A stretch of 64,000 nt of DNA from Luidia sarsii (taxonomy: Eukaryota > Echinodermata > Asteroidea > Paxillosida > Luidiidae). Under the pieces are notes generated by a model. The model searched no databases, was not told the origin of the DNA, and saw nothing but the letters and a program-made list of their open reading frames with translations. The position numbers and the translations under genes are program-made. Location of the stretch: contig OX465114.1 of the NCBI GenBank assembly GCA_949987565.1, forward strand, positions 2,710,474 to 2,774,473, read 5' to 3'. Within the stretch, counting starts at the first letter, position 1, and each line of letters opens with the position of its first letter. Below, piece after piece: positions 44,804-55,465 of this stretch.

Positions 44804-45320
44804 GTTTTGAGTTGGCTACTGATAATGTGCTCAGTAGATGAGTGTTGGTATATTGTGGATGTGTTATGTTGAGGTTCCATGGGTCACAGATTGGATAGGC
44901 AATGAGTCTAAAGCACTGTAATAATGTACATATGTATATGTACATGTAGGCCTGCATTAACATACATCAATGTGCAGTGAAAGGTTCAGGAATATTGTAA
45001 GTTTTGAGTTGGCATCTGATAATGTGCTCAGTAGATGAGTGTTGGTATATTGTGGATGTGCTACATGTATGTTGAGGTTCCATGGGTCACAGATTGGATA
45101 GGCAATGAGTCTAAAGCACTGTAATAATGTATACTGTACATGTAGGCCTGCATACATATGAACATACATCAATGTGCAGTGAAAGGATCTGGAATATTGT
45201 GAGTTTTGAGTTGGCATCTGATAATGTGCTCAGTAGATGAGTGTTGGTACATTGTGGATGTGCTATGTTGAGGTTCCATGGGTCACAGATTGGATAGGCA
45301 ATGAGTCTAAAGCACTGTGA
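44804..45320 (+). repeat. About 200-bp tandem repeat, 2.6 copies
   Basis: GTTTTGAGTTGGC starts at 44804, 45000 and 45202. Shared body GATAATGTGCTCAGTAGATG, TTGAGGTTCCATGGGTCACA and TGAGTCTAAAGCACTG. Confidence 0.88.
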
Positions 45321-45504
45321 TGTGTGATGTACACAGCCCTTTGCACATATGGTACTGTTCTTCTTCTGTACATTTTTATCAAGGATTATTTGGACCCTAG
45401 AGTTTAAGCAGTCATGGCTGTATGAGTGAGTTTGTCTTAGTAGCGCAACCAGTAGGACTCATATAGTGGGCTGGATGTGACAAGCCTTACGAGTTACATG
45501 TGTG

Positions 45505-45620
45505 TACAATGCATCGTAGCTCACTTTACGATGGATAACCCATCATAAGTTGTGATTGGCTGTATGATTTCTGTGCATCGCTCATCGTCTTGCGATTGAT
45601 CGTAAGACCGCTGGTCTTAT
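45505..45620 (-). repeat. Family F repeat copy
   Basis: ACGATGGATAACCCATCATA, TGTGCATCGCTCATCGTCTT and GCGATTGATCGTAAG. Confidence 0.75.
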
Positions 45621-45974
45621 AGACCAGTGGCTAGCCATGAATCAGATGGGGTTTTTTTCAGTCTCTTTAATAGTCATACCCAGAACAGTGACTTGCCTTC
45701 TTAGGGAAATCGGTTCAATTTGTGACGGGCCATGCTGGCTCTGCAATAAAGGTCATACCCATAGTCAGAAAGAGCATGAAATAAACTATATTTTGATGCA
45801 AGTTCGACCTCTGTAGCACATTCCGTTCATGTGATAAATTCATGTAGTGACCTCTGTCACTGAAAATTAAATGCCTCATGGTGAAATGCCTATGTAAACA
45901 TTTGACTGGCGACATACAGTAATAAGCAAAAATGTTGCAAATTGCTTACTGATGACTAAAAGCGAGTATCAACA

Positions 45975-46025
45975 TTTAGGAGGGCCTGATGTTTCGATCC
46001 TAGCAGGACCTTTCTCAAAGGCAAA
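45975..46025 (-). repeat. Family C half unit
   Basis: GGGCCTGATGTTTCGATCC followed by AGCAGGACCTTTCTCAAAGG. Confidence 0.7.
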
Positions 46026-46201
46026 CAGTGGCATGGTGAAGCTCACAGAACGCTTTATTTTTCATCCTTATTGACGGAATTTAACTGTTCCTTTAACTGA
46101 TTATGAAGAATGGACCCTATCAAAATGTGAAAAGAAAAAAAAAAAAAAAAAAAAAAACCATTGGGGGAAACAGCCCATAACGAACAAAGGCATCACGTGA
46201 C

Positions 46202-46575
46202 TTAAAGGCCCAATACAACACATGGGAAGATCGGAAAACAACGATGTCCACAGATTTCCTTCTAATCTATACAGTTTGTAGATGGTCATGACAGAATCCT
46301 CATGTTGTAATCTTACGGTCCGGGGTGCTGTACTTTTTGAGAAATCTTCACTCAAACATTGACAAATAGTTTATTACTCGCGAGTAATGAACTATTTCTT
46401 ACACTATAGAACGGTGCAAAAACCGTTACTTTTTTGTTCTACTTTGTTCTACTTTCTCAGATTATCATTTGAGCTAAAACCTTGGCAGGATTTCTTTTTT
46501 GGAATGTTTAATGGTTTAACACACAAACTGTGGCAATCTTTTGACCTTTACCAATGTTGTATAGGGCCTTTTTAA
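46202..46575 (+). repeat. MITE family B, TTAA at both ends
   Basis: Starts TTAAAGGCCCAATACAACAC and ends ATGTTGTATAGGGCCTTTTT before TTAA. The central palindrome AGTTTATTACTCGCGAGTAA is intact. Confidence 0.88.
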
Positions 46576-46639
46576 TTTATTTTTTTTGCAGAGCAGGTCA
46601 CATTGGTTTCTTGTTATTGACAGCCAACCCTAAGAGTAT

Positions 46640-46790
46640 CCCAAGTGGAGGTTTTGCAATGACACCATGTAACAAATCTCTTCTGAGAAGGAGTGTGCTG
46701 CTCTGAAAAAGAGCCGGTAACTCCGGGAAGTTTTGTTGGGCAGCGCGTACCGTTACTCTGCCCGTCTTCATGAGACAGGATTGCCTCACA
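46640..46790 (-). repeat. Histone-stem-loop-like repeat
   Basis: On the minus strand: GAAGACGGGCAGAGTAACGG, GAGTTACC, GCTCTTTTTCAGAGC (46714-46700), CTCAGAAGAGATTTG and GGTGTCATTGCAAAACC. Upstream of GPCR copy 1. Confidence 0.65.
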
Positions 46791-47138
46791 GCTAGAGGTA
46801 CGATCGCATCAGTTATATATGACCAAGTATGACTTTTTGTTTTCAATTCAAGAAAAACAATAACACGGTATGTGATGAATGGCTGTATAGACAGACCCGG
46901 CCACAGGCAGTGTGAATGACCACATGGGTATAGGGCGATACCGTCAATGTACTTTCCCTCTGATGGAGACATCCGATGTGCAAAATGCTGATTGAATTGG
47001 AGCTTTTGCAACGGCTGTATTCACTGCATTTGATAAAATAGTTGTCAACATACTATAAACGTTTCCTATTCTGTCCATAATCTTTCCTGAAAAGATATGA
47101 AGATGTCTATTAAGTTTGCAGTGCATCTTGCAATCGGG

Positions 47139-47173
47139 TATAAAAGGTGGGACATTGTTCAAAACTATAAAAA
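47139..47173 (+). promoter_or_regulatory. Tandem TATA boxes of GPCR copy 1
   Basis: TATAAAAGG at 47139 and TATAAAAAGGG at 47166, about 165-200 bp before the ATG. Both are conserved at the same spacing in copy 2. The second or both may set the start of a ~170-nt leader. Confidence 0.6.
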
Positions 47174-47338
47174 GGGTAAACGCTGCAAATGTAGACAGAC
47201 AGTCGTTTCTTCTTGATTTGGAAGACAATTCTGAGACCAAGAATTGCTGCGCCTGCCTTCTTCAAAGACAGAACTGCAGCAGAGTGGGAACTATCTTCTC
47301 ACGGAACTGTAGAAATAAGAACGACTGGTCCGCTAACC

Positions 47339-48325
47339 ATGAATTTCCTGCAACTGAACGAAATCTTGTCACAAGTGCAAATATTTGAAGGCATCGTCGG
47401 CCTACTGGGAAATGTTCTAGTCTGCCTGACAATTCTGAAAACCAAGTCGCTTCACAGCACCACCAACTTCATGCTGCTCAATCTTGCCGTGGCAGATTTA
47501 ATCGTGTCACTCTTTCTCATTGCCGAGCCCTACGGAATAAAATACTTCCGGGGCCATATCGCCTTCGATATCCCCTGCACGGCTTTCCTCGTCTACAACT
47601 TCACCAGCTTCTTCATCATCCAGTATTTCCAGAGAGTCATCTCCGCGCACTCTGTTCTCGGCCTGACTCTGGCCACTTTTGAGCGCTACGTCGGCATCAT
47701 CAAGCCACTCCATTACTCCACCTTCCTTTCCAAAAGAAGAATTGTGGTCTTGCTGATGATCATCTGGATCTCGCCGGTCTTTATTGAGCTGCACTGTACT
47801 GTTTTCTACGTCTCAGTCTTTCAGGATACCAACTGCACCGTGCCGTCAATGATGACTCACGAACTCGAGCTCATCACGGATAACACCGTCAGATTCATCC
47901 TACTGTTCATCATCCCATCCATTGCCATCGCTTTCATGTACACCCGAATCTTGCTCAACTTGAAGCGAGGCGCCCAGCATCTTGAGAACCAAGGCATCCA
48001 AGGACCACCCCAAGAATTGCATCGAGCTCACAAGAAAGTCACCCAATCCCTTGTGCTGGTCATTTCAGCTTTCTTCATTCTACTGCTGCCAGCTCAGATC
48101 ATGAGGAATTCTATCGTCTACACCAACTATTTCGGCGGTCAACTCATGAAAGCCGAAGTGACCAACAAGATTGTCTCCCTCCTGACGTCCTTGAATTCTT
48201 CGATCAACCCCATCTTGTACGGCTTCAAGTACAGCCAGCTACGCAGAGCCTGTATCGCCATGCTTTGCCCCTTCAAATGCTACAAACGCCACAATCAAGT
48301 CCACATTATCGCCGATCAAATGTAA
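47339..48325 (+). CDS. Class A (rhodopsin-type) GPCR, copy 1, intronless
   Basis: 328 aa with seven hydrophobic segments. Landmarks: GN (aa 24-25, TM1), LAVAD (49-53, TM2), Cys80 before TM3 paired with Cys166 in ECL2, ERY (115-117) at the end of TM3, Trp143 in TM4, FIIPS (Pro193) in TM5, a degenerate CWxP (ILLLP, Pro251) in TM6, NPILY (290-294) in TM7, and C-terminal cysteines (CPFKC) suited to palmitoylation. A plasma-membrane peptide or small-ligand receptor is likely; the ligand is unknown and I cannot name a family. Such intronless, locally duplicated receptors are common in echinoderms. The start at 47339 (CTAACCATGA) is preferred; the upstream open frame to 47213 lacks an ATG. Confidence 0.9.
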   Translation: MNFLQLNEILSQVQIFEGIVGLLGNVLVCLTILKTKSLHSTTNFMLLNLAVADLIVSLFLIAEPYGIKYFRGHIAFDIPCTAFLVYNFTSFFIIQYFQRVISAHSVLGLTLATFERYVGIIKPLHYSTFLSKRRIVVLLMIIWISPVFIELHCTVFYVSVFQDTNCTVPSMMTHELELITDNTVRFILLFIIPSIAIAFMYTRILLNLKRGAQHLENQGIQGPPQELHRAHKKVTQSLVLVISAFFILLLPAQIMRNSIVYTNYFGGQLMKAEVTNKIVSLLTSLNSSINPILYGFKYSQLRRACIAMLCPFKCYKRHNQVHIIADQM

Positions 48326-49510
48326 CTATATGAGTATTGCTTCACTGAAGTCATCCCTTAAAGAGTTAAGCCAACATCAGGTCACCCTCACGATGATGAC
48401 ACAGATCAGTCTGCAACGATCATTTCAAAATCAATATATGCCTAGATCGAGTGAAGATTGTCGTTGAAAAAACAAGATACATGTATATGTAATAATCCAA
48501 AAACTGCACAGTCACTGCCTGATAAAGTCTTCAACCTTCATGACCTGTGTTCCTGACAGTGAGGTAACAATATAGCAGTAGACCTTTCATTTACTGTACA
48601 TTTTATACATGTAGCACAGGATGGCGTGCACGTGCACGACAATAGTCAATGAGTTTTGCATGAAATGCTGTGAGGTGAGTTACTATTGGATCGGATACAG
48701 ACAGCTTGGCAATGGTGTGAGCAAATCTCAGCTGAGGCTGCTCATAAGAGTGGTGTTTCTCACATATGTATCTTGGTTCCCTTTGCAGAAGTCAATCTAT
48801 ATGTGGAATGTAAAGGTCGGATTAACTACTTAAGTATGTACTTGTAACTGTAAGGAATCCTTGTTTTTTAAGATACCACATGTACTGTATAATATCACCT
48901 TGTCTCAACTAGAGTCTGTATAAGCTATAAACGGAGATTATCGACAACTTTTGTTTTGTTCTGCCATCTTGTTTCCATTGTTGGGTACGGCGTTGGTTTG
49001 CAAACAACTTAAAAATTGCCGATCTAGATCATGTTTGACTTAAACAAGTATTTGACTATTAAGCAGATCACCCGACTTGTCGGTGACAACTCAGTGGGCA
49101 TGTCGCGAACCCCGTGCTGTACCGATCATGACCGAACAATGGAAACAAAATGGCGTCTAAATCCTTAAGTTGTCGTTATACTCCCTGTATATAGGGACTC
49201 TAGCCTCAACCACTGGAGTTCACCCTCACACAGCGGTCCAACCGCGATGCAACTTTACAGGATAAATTACAGGGTATTGTCCATTCAATGTGTCACCAAA
49301 AAAAAACATGCAGGCATTCAAAGTTTAGCATTGTCTATTTAATTAGCTGCTAATATATGTACAAGCAGTCTATGTTTATGGATGAGCATTGCAGATCTGT
49401 TGTGACGACATACACACGTTTGGTAGGCCTACAGTAGGAAGTAGGAAATTGGTCCGATTTTGCCAAAGTTTGTTTTGACTTTTGAGCCAAACAAAGGAAG
49501 GCAAAACTGA
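48326..49510. other. No gene recognised
   Basis: 3' flank of GPCR copy 1; similarity to copy 2 stops within ten bases of the stop codon. No other feature. Confidence 0.4.
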
Positions 49511-49514
49511 CTGA

Positions 49515-50095
49515 TAACTTTTGAACAAATTGAAAAATAGCAAAGTGAACTTGGAACTGGACAGGCATTTGAACTGGAGACCTCTAGTTTTGTATGTCAG
49601 CACTCTTACCATCTGAGCTATCCAGCCCTTAGATGGTGGCCTTCCCTATTAGTCAACTAGTCTTTGGCACACCAGTGCTCTTACCATCTGAGCTATCCAG
49701 CCCTTAGATGGTGGCCTTCCCTAATAGTCAACTAGTCTTTGGCACACCAGTGCTCTTACCATCTGAGCTATCCAGCCCTTACATGGTGGCCTTCCCAAAT
49801 AGTCAACTAATCTTTGGCACACCTTTGCTCTTACCATCTGAGCTATCCAGCCCTTAGATGGTGGCCTTCCCAAATAGTCAACTAATCTTTGGCACACCAG
49901 TGCTCTTACCATCTGAGCTATCCAGCCTTTAGATGGTGGCCTTCCCAAAAAGTCAACTAATCTTTGGCACACCAGTGCTCTTACCATCTGAGCTATCCAG
50001 CCTTTAGATGGTGGCCTTCACAAATAGTCAACTAGTCTTTGCCGGGGTGGGGGGCACCAGTCAGAAGCAATTCAACCATTAACTGCCGTATATCT
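49515..50095 (-). repeat. tRNA-derived SINE with 6 A-box units
   Basis: CATTTGAACTGGAGACCTC (B side), then units at about 49615, 49690, 49765, 49840, 49915 and 49990, then the leader CACCAGTCAGAAGCAATTCA. Confidence 0.88.
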
Positions 50096-50124
50096 CCAGG
50101 GATCAGCCTCCGCTTTCATTCAGG

Positions 50125-50260
50125 GTCTGTCCCTTTTTAAGAGGAATGTCACTTCCTATCTCCAGCCTTCCTGACATGAGTCCCTCCCTATCTCCTTCTT
50201 TCCTTAGCCCTTAATCTGGAGAGGCTTTACAGCCTTGTTTTGGGCGAATCTGCATAAAAA
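50125..50260 (+). repeat. LINE 3' tail unit
   Basis: TCACTTCCTATCTCCAGCC, CTCCTTCTTTCCTTAGCCC and GGCTTTACAGCCTTGTTTTG, a single unit of the 43822-44235 type. Confidence 0.6.
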
Positions 50261-50916
50261 AGAAGTTTTGCTTTGGCGATGTACATTGTACCATGATTGT
50301 ACGCTAACATGCACTTCCTTTCCGGGGGAATTAAAATGAGCAACAAACAACTGTCTTAACGATGAACATATGCAGAGATGTGTAGGATCTCAGGTGCCTT
50401 ACAGCAAAAAGGCAGATGGTATTTATTCCATGGAAAAAAACTATCAAGTGGGCAGTTGTATGAATGACAAAATAGGGCGGGGGGGGGGGGGGGAGGGAGG
50501 AATGACCAACGTGCACGCAATGTGAATGACCATGGGCATATTGTGTGATACCTTTGATGTACGTACACTCACTGATGTTTTCAATGCACAGGGGACCCTA
50601 AATGAATTACTTATTGTTCAACGGCTTCATTAACTGAATCTTGTCATCTCTTACGGCTCGTTAAATCCTCCCTTCAAAGATTTATTTCTATTGCCATTGT
50701 ATGTTCCAAGTTCACATCCTTGCAATTGGATTTCGGAAATTTGACGCGTCCTTTGTATTCGTAAAATTCTTCGAATTGCGGTTTCCTGAAGGAAAGATGA
50801 CAAAAATAGTTTTGTAAATAAGCTGAGAAAAAAGTTTCCTTCCTTTGTTTCTGGTCTTTCCTGAAAAGATTTGAAAGATGATGCCTATTGAGTTTGCAGC
50901 GCATCTTGCAACCAGG

Positions 50917-50951
50917 TATAAAAGGTGGGACATCGTTCAAAAGTATAAAAA
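50917..50951 (+). promoter_or_regulatory. Tandem TATA boxes of GPCR copy 2
   Basis: TATAAAAGG at 50917 and TATAAAAAGGG at 50944, with the same 27-bp spacing as in copy 1. The whole 5' leader is nearly identical between copies. Confidence 0.6.
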
Positions 50952-51116
50952 GGGTAAACGCTGCAAATGTAGACAGACAGTCGTTTCTTCTTGATTGGGA
51001 AGAAGATTCTGAGACCAAGAATTGCTGCGCCTGCCTTCTTCAAAGACACAACTGCAGCAGAGTGGGAACTATCTTCTCACGGAACTGTAGAAATAAGAGC
51101 GACTGGTCCGCTAACC

Positions 51117-52103
51117 ATGAATTTCCTGCAACTGAACGAAATCTTGTCACAAGTGCAAATATTTGAAGGCATCGTCGGCCTACTGGGAAATGTCCTAGTC
51201 TGCCTGACAATTCTGAAAACCAAGTCGCTTCACAGCACCACCAACTTCATGCTGCTCAATCTTGCCGTGGCAGATTTAATCGTGTCACTCTTTCTCATCA
51301 CCGAGCCCTACGGAATTAGATACTTCCGGGGCAATATCGCCTTAGATATCCCCTGCTCAGCTTTCCTAGTCTACAACTTCACCAGCTTCTTCATCATCCA
51401 GTATTTCCAGAGAGTCGTCTCAGCACACTCTGTTCTCGGCCTGACTCTGGCCACTTTTGAGCGCTACGTCGGCATCATCAAGCCACTCCATTACTCCACC
51501 TTCTTTACCAAAGGAAGAATTGTGGTCTTGCTGATGACCATCTGGGTCTCGCCATTCTTCATCGAGATGTATGGTACTATTTTCTACATCTCAGTCTTTC
51601 TGGGTAACAACTGCACCATGCCGTCAATGATGACTCACGAACTCGAACTCATCACCGATAACACCGTCAGATTCATCCTACTCTTCATCATCCCATCCAT
51701 TGCCATTGCTTTCATGTACACCCGAATCTTGCTCAACTTGAAGCGAGGCGCCCAGCATCTCGAGAACCAAGGCATCCAAGGACCACCCCAAGAATTGCAT
51801 AGAGCTCACAAGAAAGTCACCCAGTCCCTTGTGCTGGTCATTTCAGCTTTCTTCATTCTACTGCTGCCAGCTCAGATCATGAGGAATTCTATCGTCTACA
51901 CCAACTTTTTCGGCGGTCAACTCATGAAAGCCGAAGTGACCAACAAGATTGTCTCCCTCCTGACGTCCTTGAATTCTTCGATCAACCCCATCTTGTACGG
52001 CTTCAAGTACAGCCAGCTACGCAGAGCCTGTATCGCCATGCTTTGCCCCTTCAAATGCTACAAACGCCACAATCAAGTCCACATTATCGCCGATCAAATG
52101 TAA
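51117..52103 (+). CDS. Class A (rhodopsin-type) GPCR, copy 2, intronless
   Basis: 328 aa with the same landmarks as copy 1 (GN, LAVAD, ERY, NPILY, Cys80/Cys166). Aa 1-61 are identical to copy 1, and aa 169-328 differ at a single site (Tyr264 to Phe). Twenty-one differences are confined to aa 62-168 (end of TM2 through TM4 and ECL2), including loss of Cys153. The duplicated block begins in the 5' flank (about 50860) and stops just after the stop codon. It is a recent tandem duplicate with a possibly different ligand preference; function unknown. Confidence 0.9.
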   Translation: MNFLQLNEILSQVQIFEGIVGLLGNVLVCLTILKTKSLHSTTNFMLLNLAVADLIVSLFLITEPYGIRYFRGNIALDIPCSAFLVYNFTSFFIIQYFQRVVSAHSVLGLTLATFERYVGIIKPLHYSTFFTKGRIVVLLMTIWVSPFFIEMYGTIFYISVFLGNNCTMPSMMTHELELITDNTVRFILLFIIPSIAIAFMYTRILLNLKRGAQHLENQGIQGPPQELHRAHKKVTQSLVLVISAFFILLLPAQIMRNSIVYTNFFGGQLMKAEVTNKIVSLLTSLNSSINPILYGFKYSQLRRACIAMLCPFKCYKRHNQVHIIADQM

Positions 52104-52170
52104 CTATAACTTGTTCCATTTACATCATTTTAGTCTGTTACATGTATGACTTTCACCGTCCTTCAAATAG

Positions 52171-52394
52171 TGTTTCCAGAGAGTCTCACATCCTGTTCTC
52201 CGCCTGACTCTGGCCATTTATGAGCACTACGTAGCCACTCCATTACTCCACCTTTCTTTCCAAAGGAAGACACGTGGTCTTTCTGATGATCTTCTGGATC
52301 TCGCCAGTCTTCATTGAGCTGCACTGTACTGTTTTCTACGTCTCAGTCTTTCAGGATACCAACTGCACTGTGCCGTCAATGATGATCGACGAGA
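52171..52394 (+). pseudogene. GPCR fragment (TM3 to ECL2)
   Basis: Matches copy 1 around aa 96-172: an FQRVS start, the altered EHY in place of ERY, then ELHCTVFYVSVFQDTNCTVPS, followed by an interrupted end. It has small deletions and no flanking TM segments. In this tract it follows copy 1, not copy 2. Confidence 0.85.
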
Positions 52395-52668
52395 GGTCCC
52401 GGGAGAGAAATTCAAATTGAGCAACCGGTAGTCCGATGTTTGTGTTTCATGCAGGATAGAATTTACATGTGGAATTCGGAAGCCCTAAAACTTGCTAGGC
52501 AGCGTGCACTGAGAAACCCATATTGCGATGTTGATGAACAAATTTTCATGTTGCATTAGTGAATGTTCTAGGCGTATTGCGAGATCGCATACCTTAATCC
52601 ACAAACCTATTGGCGCTAGGATTGGCACATTAGTACTGCTCTTGATTGTAACTTCATTCGCCGCTACA

Positions 52669-52992
52669 ATGGAGTTTGAGAAATACCTTACCTTAGGTAA
52701 ATCACTAGGTCTCAATGGCAAAGAGCTGATCGAATTTGCACGCGAGAGAGAACAAGTTCAAACGGCCAAAGAACAAGCTGAGCGTGATAATAGGGCAAAG
52801 GAAAGAGAACTAGCGACAGAACTTAAAGAGGTTGAACTAAAACTAGAACAACAAAAGAAAGCCAATACTTCCGTTAAGATCGAACAGAGTAGTATAAAAA
52901 AACCAAAACTCCCTCCATTCAACGACGGTCGCGATGAAATGGATGCGTATTGTGTTGTCAATGTATATATCATGGCACATATCTTATTGTGA
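52669..52992 (+). pseudogene. gag-like fragment of an LTR retrotransposon
   Basis: ATG at 52669 begins MEFEKYLTLGKSLGLNGK, then a charged coiled-coil stretch (AKEQAERDNRAKERELATEL) and LPPFNDGRDEMDAY, the start of a Ty3/gypsy-type gag domain. It breaks there and runs into unrelated sequence ending at 52992. No capsid remainder, zinc knuckle or pol follows. Non-coding sequence after 52943 may be an LTR joined by deletion (inference). Upstream frame from 52528 is open but not gag-like. Confidence 0.6.
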
Positions 52993-53339
52993 ATATCATG
53001 ACTACTATGTAATCATGGTAATGTGTCAGAGCGTGAAGGGAGAGTGTCATTGTTGAACCCCATCCCGTTTACTTTAAACACTGCTGTTATTAATATTCTG
53101 AGTGCGTACATGTTAATTACTTTGTATTTAGATGTGAAAAATAGGACATGTTCTTAGCTCAGAAATGATTTGCTCGGCACACTTAATATCTATTGGATAT
53201 TACACCATTTCAGCTGAACCAGTTCTTGGATATGAAAATTGCAACCCCAAACCCCTGCCCTTCCCTTTGATCTCACCCTAATAGCTATTCCCTTCGTCCT
53301 TTTTCATCCAAGTCCCTGTTGCTCTATCTGTGTCTGTAC

Positions 53340-53445
53340 CTGTCACTCTGCCTTTGAGAAAGGTGCTGCTAGGATCGAAAAGTCAGACCCTCCTAATTTC
53401 TGATATTTACATTTTGGTCATTTTAATCAGAAAGCAGTTTTCAAC
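53340..53445 (+). repeat. Family C half unit
   Basis: CTGCCTTTGAGAAAGGTGC, GGATCGAAAAGTCAGACCC and the ACATTTTGGTCATTTTAATC tail. Confidence 0.7.
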
Positions 53446-53764
53446 ATTTTCACATATTACTGGGTAGGAAAATTATCAATTACCTACATGTGTACGTAGT
53501 ACCACAAAAGAAATTTAATTATGTACTCAAAATAATTATCAAATACTACACCCACACATCCGAAATACTTAAAGTTGTACCATACCCAAAAAGAAAGATA
53601 CTTGTCTTACATGCCAACCAATTTTCTTGTATAGTATTGTACACATGTAGGATAAATCCAAAAATGTGTTGTGAATGTGAATGTACTTTGTATGGTGTGT
53701 TGAAATCTTAATATGATTATGATAAACAAAGGGAGTTCTTCTCATCAACAACTTCAATATAGGT

Positions 53765-53860
53765 CAGGCCCACTAAACGTCAGGCCCACTAAATTTTGAG
53801 ATTTTCATTTTGGTAATTTTAGTCAGTAAGCAGTTTGCAACATTTTTGTATATAACTTCA
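53765..53860 (+). repeat. Family C tail fragment
   Basis: Two copies of GTCAGGCCCACTAAA then TTTTCATTTTGGTAATTTT and AGTAAGCAGTTTGCAAC. Confidence 0.65.
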
Positions 53861-54207
53861 ATATACACCTACACTATGATGAGGCATAATTATGACTGCT
53901 GAAAATTGTTTTGTCACTAGTTTTTGAAGTGTCATATTACTCATTGAGAAACTTGTGTATAAAATATAGAGTGGTTTGTACTTGTGCTTGATTTTTCTGA
54001 ATATAGTTAGAATTCTACAGGCACGGATATTGGGTATAACCTTAGTACAAAATACAAGTAGGCTGCTAAAGAGTTGACACTTTGGGCCAAATTGTTTCGT
54101 CACTTGAAAATTGAAAATCCCCTGCAATATTAATATATGTATCTGCTTAATTCGTTTGTAAACAAAACAAAAATTTGATGGGTATCCCCTAACCAAACAT
54201 AATACGC

Positions 54208-54325
54208 CCTGCCTTTGAGAAAGGTCCTGCTAGGATCGAAACGTCAGGCCCACTAAATTTTAGATAAATTTACATTTTGGTAATTTTAGTCAGTAAGCAG
54301 TTTGCAACATTTTTGTATATCACCC
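54208..54325 (+). repeat. Family C half unit with tail
   Basis: CTGCCTTTGAGAAAGGTCC, ATCGAAACGTCAGGCCCAC and the TTTTGGTAATTTTAGTCAG tail. Confidence 0.75.
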
Positions 54326-54435
54326 AAACATAATACCCAGTAAACATTTAAATACATGATTAGCAGACTAAACATGCCAATACTAGCCCTCGTATCAATT
54401 TGTTGTCCCTTTTGAGATTCTACGATTCTTCAGCT

Positions 54436-54535
54436 TTGCCTGATGAAAACATTTCAGGCAGCTTGGGCGGGATATGAACCAGTGAGTCACGCTTTCTAGT
54501 GCACTTGACCAGCCAGCTGCTGGATATCATTGAGC
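54436..54535 (-). repeat. Second SINE family fragment
   Basis: TTTCAGGCAGCTTGGGCGG, GATATGAACCAGTGAGTCAC, like 30470-30550 in the same orientation. Confidence 0.55.
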
Positions 54536-54710
54536 GTTTACTGACGGTTAATACAATAATTTGTAAATTGTGTTTATAAATGTAATTTTTCTTCAGATAT
54601 AGTTGCAGTTTTTTGAAATTGATGTTGACAGTATAGGCCCTGTATATTCAAGCAAAAAGACCAATCACTTATTAATTAAGCTGTAATTGTAAAGATGATG
54701 TTTCATTGAC

Positions 54711-55078
54711 TTAAAGGGCTTATATACAACATTGGGAAGATCGGGAAACATCGATGTCCACAGGATTCCTTCTAATTTACACAGTTTATAGATGGTCATG
54801 ATAAAATCCTCATGTTGAAATTTTACGGTCTGGAATGCTGTACTTCCCTAGAAATCTTCACTCAAACATTGACAAATAGTTTATTACTCGCGAGTAATAA
54901 ACTATTTCTTACACTACAGAACGGTGCGTAAACCTTGACGTTTTTTGGCATTTTCTACTTTCTCAGATCACCGTTTGAGCTAAAACCTTCGCAGGATTGC
55001 TTTTTTTGAATTTTTGGTTTTTAACACACAAACTGTGGCAATCGTTTCACCTTTACCACTGTTGTATAGAGCCTTTAA
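54711..55078 (+). repeat. MITE family B, TTAA at both ends
   Basis: Starts TTAAAGGGCTTATATACAAC and ends CTGTTGTATAGAGCCTTTAA. The central palindrome ATAGTTTATTACTCGCGAG plus TAATAAACTAT is perfect at 54885-54914. Confidence 0.88.
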
Positions 55079-55342
55079 TTATTCACGGAAAAAGTAATCT
55101 TTCACTCCACTGACTAACATTGAACAGCCAAACTGACCAATCTGGTGCCAGAATGCCATTCCGCAACATCACACCAACCAACGGAATCCAGAATGAGAAA
55201 CGAACCACGGTGTGACCTTGTTGACATTTACATGTACCGTAAACAGTTTTGGCTTTTGTTTAATTGGGTTACATGTATTTGATCATGCTACATGTGGACA
55301 TCACAAATGAAAACGGTTTCATGAGATATTTTTGCAAAAATT

Positions 55343-55465
55343 AGGAGGGCCTGACGTTTCGATCCCAGCAGGACCTTTGAGAAAGGTCCTGCTGGGATCA
55401 AAACGTCAAGCCCTGGAGCCGAATTTTTGCTGTTTTTGCAGTTTGCAACATTTTTGCAAATCATT
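55343..55465. repeat. Family C palindromic repeat, both arms
   Basis: GGGCCTGACGTTTCGATCCC, AGCAGGACCTTTGAGAAAGG and GGATCAAAACGTCAAGCCC. Confidence 0.8.

Noticed and set aside
47213..47338. N-terminal extension of GPCR copy 1 (and 50991-51116 in copy 2)
   Set aside because: The frame is open but begins at TTG without an ATG, lies just after the TATA boxes, and resembles no signal peptide; the ATG at 47339/51117 fits a normal short receptor N-terminus.
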